Of a DNA stretch of 64,000 nt, positions 43,597 to 54,869 are shown piece by piece. Every line of letters begins with the position of its first letter. Position 1 is the first letter of the stretch. A program made the translations under genes and the position numbers. Location: NCBI RefSeq assembly GCF_047511655.1, contig NC_133387.1, positions 22,252,353-22,316,352 on the forward strand, in the 5' to 3' direction. The stretch is from Castor canadensis. Taxonomy: Eukaryota > Chordata > Mammalia > Rodentia > Castoridae. A model generated the notes under the pieces. The model was not told the origin of the DNA. It did not search any database and worked only from the letters and a program-made list of their open reading frames with translations.

Positions 43597-46500
43597 GCGC
43601 TCACGCACCTGCCCACGTCCCACCTGGACACCCGCGTAGGTGCAGCGCGGCCAGAGGAGGGATTTTCCGTGTTCTTTATCCTCTCACGTTCCCGGACTCA
43701 GACTTCTCTTATCCAGGACTTTGAGGGTGGGATTCGGTGCAGGGCTGGCTCTTCCTTCTGACCGGGTAGACTGAGGGAACGATTTTTCCAGTTTCCAGTT
43801 TCCAGCCCCTTTTATTCCTTGGTTTAAAAAAAAAAAAAAAAGCGAGAGAAGTCATGGGAGGTCTTGGGAGATCCGCCCAGTATAATCGCCACACCGTGGC
43901 CTTTGAACACCCTGAGATTTTTATGGGAGACAGACAGACATATAGATTGGGACAGATGTTTGGTGAGCATGGTGACCCCCGGAGCACCGGGAGGAAGCCA
44001 CATAGGCGGCTAGGGCTGCAGTTCTGTAGGGCGGTGCATATGGAACAGACACTGCGTTTCCCCAGTAAGAGGCAGCAAAAACGCCTTTCTGAAGCATAGC
44101 ACTGCTTCCACAGAATACACGGGATCTCAGGCAGGAAGGGGCTTAACATCGTTGTGTGTGTGCTGCTTGTCTAGGGAGGTGCCAGGGTCAGATCCTCCTT
44201 AAACGACATGACCCGATTCACATCCCCGGTCCCTGGGAGATAGCAAGCAGACAAGGCTTAAGGTTGCAGGTCTCTGGTCTCTCTCACCTCCCTCCCCTTC
44301 CTTGGGCACCTGGGGCTGCTTTCCCCTGTACCTCTGACTAACACCTGTCACACGCCTTTTGAGGTGTGTGTCTGAGAAAAAGAACTAGAAGCAGGCAGTG
44401 GGGAGGGAGTGTAGTCCTCCAAGGACTCTCATTGGTAGTGCCCACCCTATATGGAATTCTTGGGTCTGCCAGCGTCCCCCAGAGCCCGACTGCTTCTAAA
44501 TGCAGAACTGCTCTCCAGAAGCCTATGCTCAAGGTCTTCTTTTCCCTTTTTGCCTGGGTGTAGTTTCACAGGCTGTTCATTTTCAAACTTTTCCTGGAAG
44601 GAGTAGGTGGTTGGGATTCCAAAGGGGCCTTTTCTTGGTTCCTGTCTTGGGGTCTAAGACTAACTTCTTTTGGGGCTCAATTGTTGTAGGGAGAACAGGA
44701 GATTCAAAGAAATCATTACTTCAGGGTTGAATATGTGTATAACAAGCTCCTATGTTTCTATAGTGGTCCCTTTGAGATGGCTTTTGGGGCTATCTGGAAA
44801 AAAATGTAGTAAGCTCATACCCACGAAATATGATCATGTGTTCAGAGTGTCCCCAAACCTACCAATGGGAGAAATAAGCTGGGGGTTTTCCAGAACACGC
44901 GGTGCGAGGTACAGGTATTCTTTAGAGCAGGTAGGGCTCAGTGCTGGGTGCAGAATTTGAGTTGCTTTTGTAAATCTCGGAGATGGGCATAAGTAGAGGA
45001 CTTTTCCTGCAGCCCCAGCTCTGCTATTTCCAAACTTTTTTTTTTTTTCAGCACTTGCAAAGGTCTCTGGCTAGACTGGGGAGAAGAGCAGACGCCCCAG
45101 GAGGGAGATTGTATTCCTGCTGTGTGCAGTGTGAGCTGCCCTTTGATTGATTGAAAAGGGTAGCTGGAATAAAGCAAAGCTCTCACAATGGGGAGAACCC
45201 AGTCAGGGGAAGAAATGTTATTTTCTTTTTAAGAATGGTGGGCGTGTGCACACACATCCAGACATACACATGCGTTCTCAGTGTCTAGCCAAATGCAGTC
45301 AACTGGTCCAGCCATGTGTGACTGTGAGGTCTACCTCTGTCTTCCTGGCTGTGGAAAAACTGGCACCTTTCTTCACCCGTGCCCTTAGAGTGCGTGGACA
45401 GGGAGGTCCCATGTATACGTATAGTAGCACATGGTTTGCAACAGAAATAGGGAACTCTAGTAAAAGTAGGTGCCTCCCAGGTAAACATTCCCACAGGGGA
45501 CCTGGAAAGGGCAAAAGGTTGGGGTGCAGAGCTTCCTGAATTGTGTATGCATCTCCCCTGTAGTCCTCTGCTCATTTCTCTGTCCCTCTCCCTCCCCTTT
45601 TTCCTTTCTCATATATTTGCAGCCTCAGGATCTGTCATTTTAATGTGAAGCCAGCAGTCATTATGTTGGTTATAAGCCAAACATCAGGGTTCAAAAAAAC
45701 CCCCACACTTTCTTGCAGATAGCACTGGGTACCGATTTGGTTTCTAGGACAAGGCAAGCATCATTAACATCTGTGTAAAGCTGGATGTACATTTTAATTT
45801 TTTTTCCTTGGCCCTCTTGCCCAGCCCTGACATTCTCTCTTTACCCTCTTTATCACTCTTCTGTGGCCTTCGTTTTAAGTTCTCTTGGTTCCTCCCTGGA
45901 AGGCAGTCAGCCACATGCAATAGAAAAGGCCTAGCCGTGAATGCTTCTTTCTGGCCAACCCTCACTGTGTCTGGGCCATGTCCTGGTAGCTCTCTGGGCA
46001 CGGGTTGCCCACAGGCTGTGCCTTCCCGGACTTGCAGGATTCTCCTTTTGGCTCCCAGGACTACTTTGATGCCCACCGACGACCATGCATAAACATTTCC
46101 TGAGGAATCTGAGGCAGCTAACTTGTTCCCTTTTTTCTTTTTCTGCATCTCTCCTCTCTCCCTCCAGCTCCCTGCAGACAGGGAAATCTGTGTGGCAGAG
46201 TCTGCCTACACTTGGCCTCCAGATCCTTTTAATCACAATGAGGACTGCTGGGAATTAAGTGGGGGCTTTTGGGGCAGCAGCATTCCGGAAATAGGGAGAA
46301 GGATAAGGGGGATGGGTTAGTAGCTGCTCTTAGCTTATAGTTATCACCAGGCTTTGATGCGAAGAAATTGCCGTGAGTTTCTCTCCTCCTAGCCAGCTGG
46401 GGGCATTTCTTAGCTGCTTCTCCCCATTCTCACCAGAGAAGGCACTGCACCGACAGTGCACATCGGAGACCTGTTGGATGGCTCTATGACTGGCCATGTT

Positions 46501-46729
46501 GGGGCGGCAACAATACTGAAAACCGACCTTGATCTTGGCCGTGATTACTCTGTGCAACAGATGTTCTACATTCTCTCTTCCTCTTCGTATTTGTGTTCTG
46601 TGCTACCTGATGTGAAACTGGTTCAGACTCTGGGCTATTGAACAGGGTTCATTTCCCTCCTTCTTCCAAAGTCCCCTTCTTCCCTCCACCCACTTGCTAA
46701 TCCGCCTTGTGGCTTTGTGCACACATCCT
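43597..46729 (+). other. Start of putative first intron, unique
   Basis: No interspersed repeat was recognised apart from an A16 run at 43826-43841. A T13-CAG acceptor-like site at 45036-45051 is present, but no good donor follows. Numerous frames of 60-146 codons show no domain. Confidence 0.45.
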
Positions 46730-46910
46730 CTGGCCCATTTGCCCTCAAATTTGCGGCACTCCAAGAAATCAATATAACATGAATTTAACGACAGCTGGAT
46801 GATTAAGTGTTATTTATATTTAAAAGCGGCATTTAAAAAAAGACCTGGTGCTAATAAATCAAAGGGATGTTTGGGAGATGCACATGATTAGGGTAATTGC
46901 CCTATAGGCT
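46730..46910. promoter_or_regulatory. Candidate intronic enhancer (conserved-element texture)
   Basis: AT-rich unique block with clustered developmental factor motifs: E-box CAGCTG at 46792-46797, NKX2-like TTAAGTG at 46803-46809, TCF/LEF-like ATCAAAG at 46858-46864, and a homeobox core in the near-palindrome GGGTAATTGCCC at 46891-46902. It lies about 3.4 kb downstream of the CpG-island exon. Conservation is inferred from texture only. Confidence 0.35.
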
Positions 46911-47373
46911 CCACTGAGCAGTGCTTAGTCCATCCAGAGCCCTGAAGACACTGTCTCTTTAAAAGCTACAGTCCCCGCTGCTCCCTCCCCTAACACCCAC
47001 TCATTCTCCCCCCCCTACAGCCCCCCCACTGTCCTGACTTACTCTCTAGTCTCCTGTCCTTGCTGCCCAGGCTGCAGCATTCTAGTTATGACAGGAAGGT
47101 GGAGCCAGTGGGGAGATCAAGGGGGCTCTGCTTACGAAAGGTAAGAGATGGATCTTAAAAGGGAAGGCAGGCAGGGGTCCTGATTCCAGATCAGAGGCCT
47201 TGTTCCAGAGGAGGCTGCTTCGCTGCTTGGTTTGAAGCAGCTTGGAAGAAAAGCTTCTGAAGTCCTGTGTGAGGACCCCTGTCCTATAATTGTGTAGCGT
47301 TAGTTCTCCAGGAAGAGCCTTGAGGATATTAGTATTGGTTTTAGTCCTTATGAACACAGTGGAACAGAAAAAT
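46911..47373. other. Unique intronic sequence
   Basis: Contains a C-rich segment near 47010-47030. No exon or repeat is supported. Confidence 0.4.
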
Positions 47374-47414
47374 AATGCTAATCAATGATGACGACAATGC
47401 TAATTAACGACGAC
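47374..47414. repeat. Short tandem duplication with TAAT cores
   Basis: Two adjacent units, 47374-47395 and 47396-47414, both begin AATGCTAAT and end ACGACGAC or TGACGAC. The second lacks three bases. Each carries a homeobox-type TAAT core. Confidence 0.75.
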
Positions 47415-47444
47415 AGTGGTCAAAACTAGGGAGACTTCCTTGGA

Positions 47445-47690
47445 TTAGTTATCACTTAAGTACTTTGCCTGGGTTGGCTCATTTATTCCTCATAAGTACC
47501 CAGAAGAACAGTTGCTATTGCTGTCTCCATGTCTTCTGTGATGAAACCGAGAAGAGGGAGGTTAAGGACTTTGTACAAGGTCACACCGCTGCCAAGTGGT
47601 GGAACCAAGTCTCAATCCTAAGCAGTCTGACCTGGCTTCTTGTCACTAGGCTATTTGCCTCCTCAGAATCTATGTGGCCAGCATGTTTCT
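47445..47690 (-). mobile_element. MIR SINE
   Basis: The complement of MIR in order: TGGCTCATTTATTCCTCATA, GTTAAGGACTTTGTACAAGG, TCACACCGCTGCCAAGTGGT, AACCAAGTCTCAATCC, AGTCTGACCTGGCTTCTTG. Confidence 0.85.
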
Positions 47691-48084
47691 TGCTGTCCCC
47701 TGAGGAGGGAGACTAGTGGGAGAATTATGCTGGAGGCAAGTTTAGATGACCCAAGTTTCTCTCTTGGAATAACTCTGGCCCCAGGCAAATTGATTTATTC
47801 TTGGACCCTCAATTTTCCCATTCATTAAGGGAGTTGAGTTTTATCCTTGAGTGTTAGTAGATTGTAAAGCTGCATAGATCTTTCTAGAAAAGTGCTGAGT
47901 ACCTGAGTGAGACTGTTGCTTCATTTAGCAACTCCCATTTTCTCTTGGGAAAAATTGGGGAGAAATGAAGGGGTGAGCTTGAAGTGAAATCCCCATTTCT
48001 GCTTTGGATTCTGGGAGACTTCATATGTGGTAGAAGTCTGGTTTTCTCTAGTGACTGCTCTGAATTGCTGGTATTGTGAAAATG

Positions 48085-48240
48085 ACACTTTCTCATTGAA
48101 TCCTGAAAGTAACCTGCAAGGTGGGTATTGTGGATTCCCATTTTGATGTTATAGGAACTTAGGAGGAGAAGAGAGTTTAAGTGAAATGCCCCAGGCCCCA
48201 GGTTGCTAAGCAACAGATGGCAGGTTCACTCCTAGGCAGG
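48085..48240 (-). mobile_element. MIR SINE fragment
   Basis: TTTCTCATTGAATCCTGAAA, GGTGGGTATTGTGGATTCCC and GTTGCTAAGCAACAGATGGC are the complement of MIR blocks. Worn. Confidence 0.65.
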
Positions 48241-49919
48241 GTTTCTTCTCTGTACATTGCTCACAGACAGTGAGCGCTGCTCCATCCTTGTTCTTACATT
48301 CATTCTCTAGGGTTCTAGGTGTTGGGTGTAGAGATGGGAAAATGTCATGCCTTGTTGAGTGCCTGGACTCTGTGGTAGTTGGGGCAGAGGCTCATTGGAA
48401 GTTGGTTACAATTGTCTGTATGAGGAGAGTGGTCCTGTAATACTTGAGTCTGAAAGGAGTAGCAGCAAGGCCCTGAGGGACCATGGACTGCATTGGGAGT
48501 TGTCAAAAGTCAAAGCTAAGCAGTAAAACGTAGTCTCTCTGCTTCTGTACATTTTAGGGAATGGCCACAAGTGGGGCTCTGGTGTTAGCTGCTTTTTGTT
48601 TTGTTTTGTTTTTTCCTACAAAAGACAAACCTTCACTCCATGCATTATTTCTTTGCTTCTTCTCTACACTGTGAAGTGAAGAAAAGTTCTGCCAAACTTG
48701 GGGTGGCTAGAAGGGGTGCACTTGGAATTTCATCATCTCTTACCTGGGGCAATGTAGCAGTGGTAGAAACCATGCAGACTAAACCCAACAGGTGTCTGCA
48801 AAATCTCAGACATCTTTATCCTCCCTGGACTTGCTACACTCGAATATCCCCTCCCCTCTTCTCCATGAACCAGGATTCGCAACAGCAAATTGGATTTTAG
48901 GATGTTTTGTCACTCCAACACAAAACAGATCACTAGCTAAGAGGATCTTGTCTCCACAGTCAATGTGCTCAGCCCAGCCTAGTGCAATCAGTTCCTGAGG
49001 TCTTATAAGGAAGAGTCTTTTCATTATGAAGTGTGAGGAGAGAAGCAATTGAGGACTAGGTCACTGGAAATTTAGGAAGGAAAACCATAGCAGTTCAAAG
49101 GCCTCCATGGTCATTGCTGAAGCTCAGTTCCTGTCTGACATCCTCATGGAACTTTTCTCCTGTGAGTCCATCTCATTTCCCCCTGGCTAGTGTGGAGCCT
49201 AGAACCAGGGAGCCAACAACCAATCCTTGGCTTTGGCCCAGAGATCAAGAGGAGGCAAAGTAAGCGAAGCAGAGTTGGTGGATTGGTGCTGTTCACATGG
49301 AAAGAGCAGGGAGAGGAGGGCATGTTGGGGCAGCAGGCATGTGTGACTGAACTAGCCCGTGTACCATGTCAACTCACACTGCAGACATCAATGGGGTTCA
49401 TTTTCTCCTTCTCCAGCTTAGACCTGCTTCCTGAAGAAAATACCAAAAAGAGAGCAGAGTTTCTACAAGTTTATTCTGTGGGAGTGGGACTAAGTATTCT
49501 ACACACAAAAGTTGTCATGTCTTATTTGATATGTTTTGAGAAAGCCTGGGTGTAAAAGAAAGCTAAAGAAGTTCCTTGCTGTGGAACCCCTCAGAGGGCA
49601 TTGTGGAGTGGACCTGTAATCCATCAAGGAACATTGGACTAAGATGAGCACTTTCATAGTTGTACTTATGAATGTCTTTGTATGTCTTCAGATGTCTTTT
49701 TCTTGACTTTGAATAATTTCTGCTGAACTTTCACAATGCAGGTGATGATTGTGTGAGCCCTTGGCTCTTAGGCAGACTTGTGTGGGCTGAATAGCCCATC
49801 CATCCCCAGTCTCAGCATTTTCTCAGCCATCTCCACACCCTATCCTGACCCTTGTCCTCCCAACACAGCCATTTTTCATGATTCCTGTATGTTCTTTTGC
49901 TTAAAAACCATTGGTGGTA
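48241..49919. other. Unique intronic sequence
   Basis: No repeat or exon is supported. The 121-codon frame at 49190-49555 has no recognised domain. Confidence 0.4.
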
Positions 49920-50050
49920 TAGAAAAAGATAGGCTCTGGATATAGATAAATGTAAATAATTCCAGCTCTGTGCTTGCTAGATAAGAGTTCTTAGGAAAAA
50001 TCATCTTATGTTCCAGTATTACCAGTTATAAAATGAGGGGAGGGTAAGTC
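49920..50050 (+). mobile_element. MIR SINE fragment, worn
   Basis: GATAGGCTCTGGATATAG, ATTCCAGCTCTGTGCTTGCT and CAGTTATAAAATGAGGGGAG fit the MIR order. Low identity. Confidence 0.5.
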
Positions 50051-51660
50051 TAGAACAATGATTTTTAAAATATTTTACCATGTCTATGTTAGAAGTTCTG
50101 ATTAAAGTAAAATTTTATATGAAATTCTAGTGCACAGAACAGATGCAAATAGGATCATTCTGGTTAAAGTTGGAGAAGCCTGGCCTTGTGTCCTGGCCTG
50201 TCTGTCCCTCACCTCCACCCCTGGGCTGCCTTTTGGAAGCTGGTGTGACATCACTGTATAGAGGGGTGGATCTTGTAGAAGCATGAGTGAAAGGGGAGGA
50301 GAGGTGGAGAAGGGAGGGAAATAAATAGTGTACTACCAGGCCAGCCACAGCTTCCTAGCAAAACCCTGCTGCTTCTTAGCCTTTCAGGATGCACCAAGAG
50401 AAGCCAGAGGGGAACACACCCAAGGGGAACATGGGGTCTCAGGAAAGCCTGGAGGGTAGGTACAGCCAGTGGTCCCTTTGCTGGTCCTTCCTGTCTGCTG
50501 TATCTTACAGGCCACAGATCACCCTACCAGATGTCAACCCCCTCATTTTGCAGTTGTCAAGATAAGCCTCTATTGTCAGGCTCACAGGCTGGACCTCTAT
50601 GGCTCCTACTGTAGCCTGAGAGTGGGACCCCTGAAGGAGCTGGGTCTTTGAAGGAAGAAAAGCTTTAGGGTGAGGGGAATGGCAGGGGAAGTCACTAGGT
50701 TACTCTGGTGGGAAGCAGAAGAGTGACTGAAGCTGGAATTGGGTGGGTGGTACAGGTAGGACAGGGAAGATCTGGAAGGTACATCTATTGGGAGTCAGGG
50801 ATGTGTTCCATATAAGGAACATGTGGTTCTTCAGGACAAAGTCTGGATAGTGAGATGGGGCTCCAAAAAGGAGCCCCCAAACTCTTGGAGCTATGGCGGC
50901 ATTAGCCAACCACACTGTGGATTACCCAACTCTAACAGAACTCCAAAAGAAACTGCATTAAGAATGAGTGCTGGCATTTCTTCATATTGCTCTTCTCCTG
51001 GGGATGAAATTATTTTATTACTACTCAAAGTTGGCTACTATGATAGTTATTAAATTTGGTATATTAAGAAAAGAATGGGTGCTGCTGAGATTTCAAGAGG
51101 CTTTCCTAACTTTGGGACATATTAGTCCTAGGAGTGTCTTTCATAGAATGGTGTGGGGGCATTCCAGGCATTTCTGCTCATACCAGCTGAGTGGCAGAGC
51201 TACTGGGAAACAGGGAATAGGGCAAATGACCTCTACTATCTCCTAGTTTTAAGAACTGTTGCATTGAAATGTAACACATCAGGAGACATTTCTGCACAAA
51301 GTATTTTCCTTAAGTCATTGCCTCCAGCCAGTCCTGGCCTTCCCTATGTTTTTTATAATTCTTGTGCTTTGAAAACCACTTTCAGGTCAGGCTTGGCAAA
51401 GGACTTATGGTCACACTGTGCTTGTGACCTCTCTCCCATTTCTCTTCCTCCATTAGATGCTTGCCCTTATCTTCCTCACCTAAATGCGCTTGCCCTTAAC
51501 CACTGACATAAGCAGTTTACCTATATAGAGACCTGAGTCTGAGTAGCATGTTACCTGAGAGTTCTGGTCCCTTGAGGGTAGGCCAGCCCCTGCTTGAAGC
51601 TATCTCTGATTTGTCCTTTTTCATAATTACTACCACTGTTGGCATGACAGTTGACATTAG
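50051..51660. other. Unique intronic sequence
   Basis: No repeat or exon is supported. Several frames of 60-117 codons, none with a domain. Confidence 0.4.
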
Positions 51661-51983
51661 TTACAGCTGGCTATCTATATTTGCAAGTTCTGCATCTGCG
51701 GATTCAACTAACTGTGGATTGAAATTTTTTTTAATTGTGTCTCTACAGACTTTCTCTTGTCATTATTCCCTAAACAATATAGTGTAACAACCATTTACAT
51801 AACATTTCCATTGTACTAGGTATTATAAGTAATTGAGAGATGACTAAAAGTATATAGGAGGGTATACATAGTCTATATGCAAATACTGACTATTATATAT
51901 AAGAGTCTTGAATTTCTGCAGATTTTGATATCTATGGGGGTTCCTGGAACCAATCCCCTGCAGATACCAAGGGACAACTGAAT
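51661..51983 (+). mobile_element. Tigger-like (Tc1/mariner) non-autonomous DNA transposon
   Basis: About 320 bp with imperfect terminal inverted repeats: TTACAGCTGGCTATCTATA at the left and GATACCAAGGGACAACTGAA at the right. The interior includes GCATCTGCGGATTCAACTAA, CTTGTCATTATTCCCTAAAC, TAGGTATTATAAGTAAT and CCTGGAACCAATCCCC. These are the blocks of a mammal-wide Tigger-related MITE. No transposase is encoded. Confidence 0.75.
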
Positions 51984-52518
51984 TGTCTTGTGTCTTAGAT
52001 TGAGAGGGACTATTCATTACCTCTCTGCCCAACCCAGAGCCTGTCCTCCTGATAAATATGTGCTGAATGTGTAGAATGGGAGCAGGTAGGCTGCAGTGGT
52101 ATTTTCATGTTGATGAACATGGAATTGAAGTCTTATTCTCCTGTGAGACTCACCATGGGTTAGGTGCTGATAGATTGGGAGGGATGGCCAGGCTGTGTTT
52201 CACAGAATCTCCCAAAGACTAGTCGACAAGACTCCCATCCCCCACGACTCCTAAGAAAATAGTCCATGGCTAAGTAAATTCTGCAAATACATGTTCACAA
52301 CTTTATCTTGTGAACTCCTTTTAGAGATTCATGAAGCACAGTAAGCATATTAAAGGCGAAGAAGACCTGCTGCTGAGAAATTTGTTTATTCTTAGTTAAC
52401 TGTTTTTCAGGTTACTTGGTAGTGGACTCTCTTTGTGTGGCAGGGGTAGGGGAGATTGGAGGGTAGGGGTGTACTTAAATCTGCTGACATCTCCTGGAAT
52501 GAATGTTTGACAGAAAGC
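51984..52518. other. Unique intronic sequence
   Basis: Nothing recognised. Confidence 0.4.
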
Positions 52519-52526
52519 ATTTTGGG

Positions 52527-52605
52527 GCTGCTGTGTAGCTCAATGGTAGAACACTTGTCTAGCATGTGCAAGGCCCTAGGTCTGATCCTTGGTACTGAAA
52601 AAAAT
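52527..52605 (+). mobile_element. ID-type SINE monomer
   Basis: GCTGTGTAGCTCAATGGTAG (box A region), GTCTAGCATGTGCAAGGCCC, GGTCTGATCCTTGGTACTG (box B region) and a short A tail. It is flanked by ATTTTGGG at 52519-52526 and 52606-52613. It resembles the simple rodent ID more than the unit inside the composite SINEs. Confidence 0.88.
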
Positions 52606-52613
52606 ATTTTGGG

Positions 52614-53252
52614 AGATGCTGGCCTTCAATCAGAAGCTTTCAAGTTCACATTTAGTTTTGGAGGAAAAAAACCCAGGAAAATGAATTCACTGTATTGATA
52701 AAATGGAGTCTTGTGAGGTCCACCTTTCAGAAGTACCACCTGCTCTTGCTTTTGAGCATCCCAGAAATGACCGTGAATTCTCACAAAAGTTTAGTGACCA
52801 TGGCCATATGATCTTCCTCCAGGTGTATATTTTCTAAGGGACTGTTTTAAGAAGTGTGAATGTAGCTCTGACAGATTGTGGACTTGTTTCCAACAAGCAG
52901 CACTTTTCTGCTGCACATTATAGACCAAGATGGATGTTTGCAAAATATGAGAGTAATGACATTCACCTTCTCCATTCTTCCCAGTCAATATAACTGACAA
53001 AGAGAAATGATCTTCATCATATTAACAAAGGCAGTTTCAGTTATTAAGACACATCTTCCTAAATTTTGGGTGGTTGAAACAATGTTCTCCTGGGAGACCT
53101 AGGGAACTTGACCACCCTAGAAAGGACTGGAGGCTTCTGATTCAACTGTAAATTCATGTTTTTCACTATGGGGTAGTGAATGAGAGAGCAAAGTTAGGCA
53201 TTTCCCATGGGAAGCATTTTTAGTGCCCTGTATTCATCTTTCATAGGCAATG

Positions 53253-53253
<1 letters not shown>
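52614..53253. other. Unique intronic sequence
   Basis: Nothing recognised. Confidence 0.4.
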
Positions 53254-53299
<46 letters not shown>

Positions 53300-53300
53300 T

Positions 53301-53344
<44 letters not shown>
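53254..53344. repeat. Compound (TG)n-(GA)n microsatellite
   Basis: About 22 TG units (53254-53297), a GAGTGAGTGA bridge, then about 21 GA units (53303-53344). It yields spurious Thr/His and Ser/Leu frames on the minus strand. Confidence 0.97.
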
Positions 53345-53346
<2 letters not shown>

Positions 53347-53379
53347 GGTATCATTCCAATAGTGTTTGGTTGGGTTTGG

Positions 53380-53720
53380 ATCACCTGGGAACATCAGCTA
53401 ATAATCCACGTGCCCAATTATAGGTCCTCCGCCATACTCAGCCGGAGCACTGCATTCCATTCCAATGTGAATAACAGTTGCTAACACACACTTACTAACA
53501 AAATTCCCCTGACACCCATTCATAAAGCATTGCACTGGTGATTCTATCAGCATTAAACTGCTTGGTGACTGTGTTTAGAATTATAGGAATCGGAGAAATG
53601 AATTAGCAGTAAATCAAGTCCCAGCTGAGTTCGAACCCAACTGCAGTGAGTTTTAAATTAAAAATATCTTGCTATGATGAAGCAGTTGTAAGTCAAGCAC
53701 TGGAGCTCTGTTTCTCTTGA
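53380..53720. promoter_or_regulatory. Candidate intronic enhancer (unique, motif-dense)
   Basis: Unique AT-rich block with an OTX/bicoid-like TAATCC at 53402-53407 overlapping an E-box CACGTG at 53407-53412, followed by CCAATTATAGG, CATTCCATTCCAATG (TEAD-like) and several TTAAA/TAAT cores. No transposon debris. Confidence 0.3.
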
Positions 53721-54869
53721 CTTTGGAGAAGCGTGGCAGCTACCCTTTGAAAGGAAAACCCTGACAACAGCTTGTATTGATTCCTAGCCATGCTGGGAAA
53801 TTGCCACTTCATTTCTTCTTCATAAACTGTTGGCTTTCATTTTTTTTCTTAAAAAAAAAAAAGAATTTGCAGAGACACAGCAGAGCTTTGGGAAGATGGC
53901 AGGTGGGAGAGGGCTCAGACGCACAGGGGACTGCATTCTACTTGGTCCTGCTCAGGGGAAATCATGCAGAAGGGGAATCTGGGGCTGCAGGAGTCTTGTG
54001 ATTTGTTTTCCTGCTTGGACCATATTTGATTCTTCTTTCTGGGGGATCTGCACCAAAAAACAACAAAGAGAACACTTCAAGGAAGCAGCAAAGACTGTCA
54101 TGTTGCAGTGACAATAGTAGTGTAATAGGAAATCATTTATGTAAGTTATGATGTCCTCTGAATGGAGCTTGTTGGAAATGTGACTGAAGCTTCTCCAGGC
54201 CTATTTTTTTTCTCCTGCAAAATAATCCTGAGGTTTTCATTTTCAGAGCAATTGAAGAAGTATTATGTGCTGTCTAGGGGATAGGGAGACCTAGCTTCTA
54301 ATCCTAGGTCTGCTGAATATCTTCCAGTGAGTTCTCCCTGGGCTAGGCCTCAATTTCTCTTTCTTTAAAGCCAGAAATAAGTGCTTGCTGTCCCCCACCT
54401 GCAGCCCAGGAGGTGAGGATGAATGTGGTCATATATATTAAAGGACCAGGCAAGCGTAGGAAGGCAGATTTTATTTACACATAAGGTCAGAGAAAATCAA
54501 GAAAGAGAGAATGAAGCTGGAGTTAGGCCTTGTACCACGACACCTTTAGCAGATTTGTGTTTGCTGATCTGGTGAAAAGCTATAAGGGATAAAAGTCACT
54601 TGCTGAGGGTCAGAAGGGACAATGCAATTGGGCTAGCAGGAGATAGTGGGAGGGGATGGTTAGTGCAGGAGCTAGAGGCCTGTAGAAGGTGGGGAGGGAT
54701 GCCTTGATCCTGGCAGTAAAAGGTTAAGTAGGGACTTTGGAGAAAGAAAAGGAGCTAGCATTTCCCTCTATGCTCACCTTTCATTGTGTTCCATTCAAAT
54801 ATATTTACATATTTTAGTTAGACTGTTTAGATGTGATATTATGGAATATTTAACCAATGAATTGATCAT
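53721..54869. other. Mostly unique intronic sequence with a MIR-like fragment
   Basis: 54245-54385 has MIR-like order (CTTCTAATCCTAGGTCTGC, GGCTAGGCCTCAATTTCTC). The A12 run near 53852 is not attached to a recognised element. No exon is supported. Confidence 0.4.

Noticed and set aside
53194-53394. Minus-strand ORF with long Ser-Leu and Thr-His runs
   Set aside because: It is a translation of the TG/GA microsatellite.
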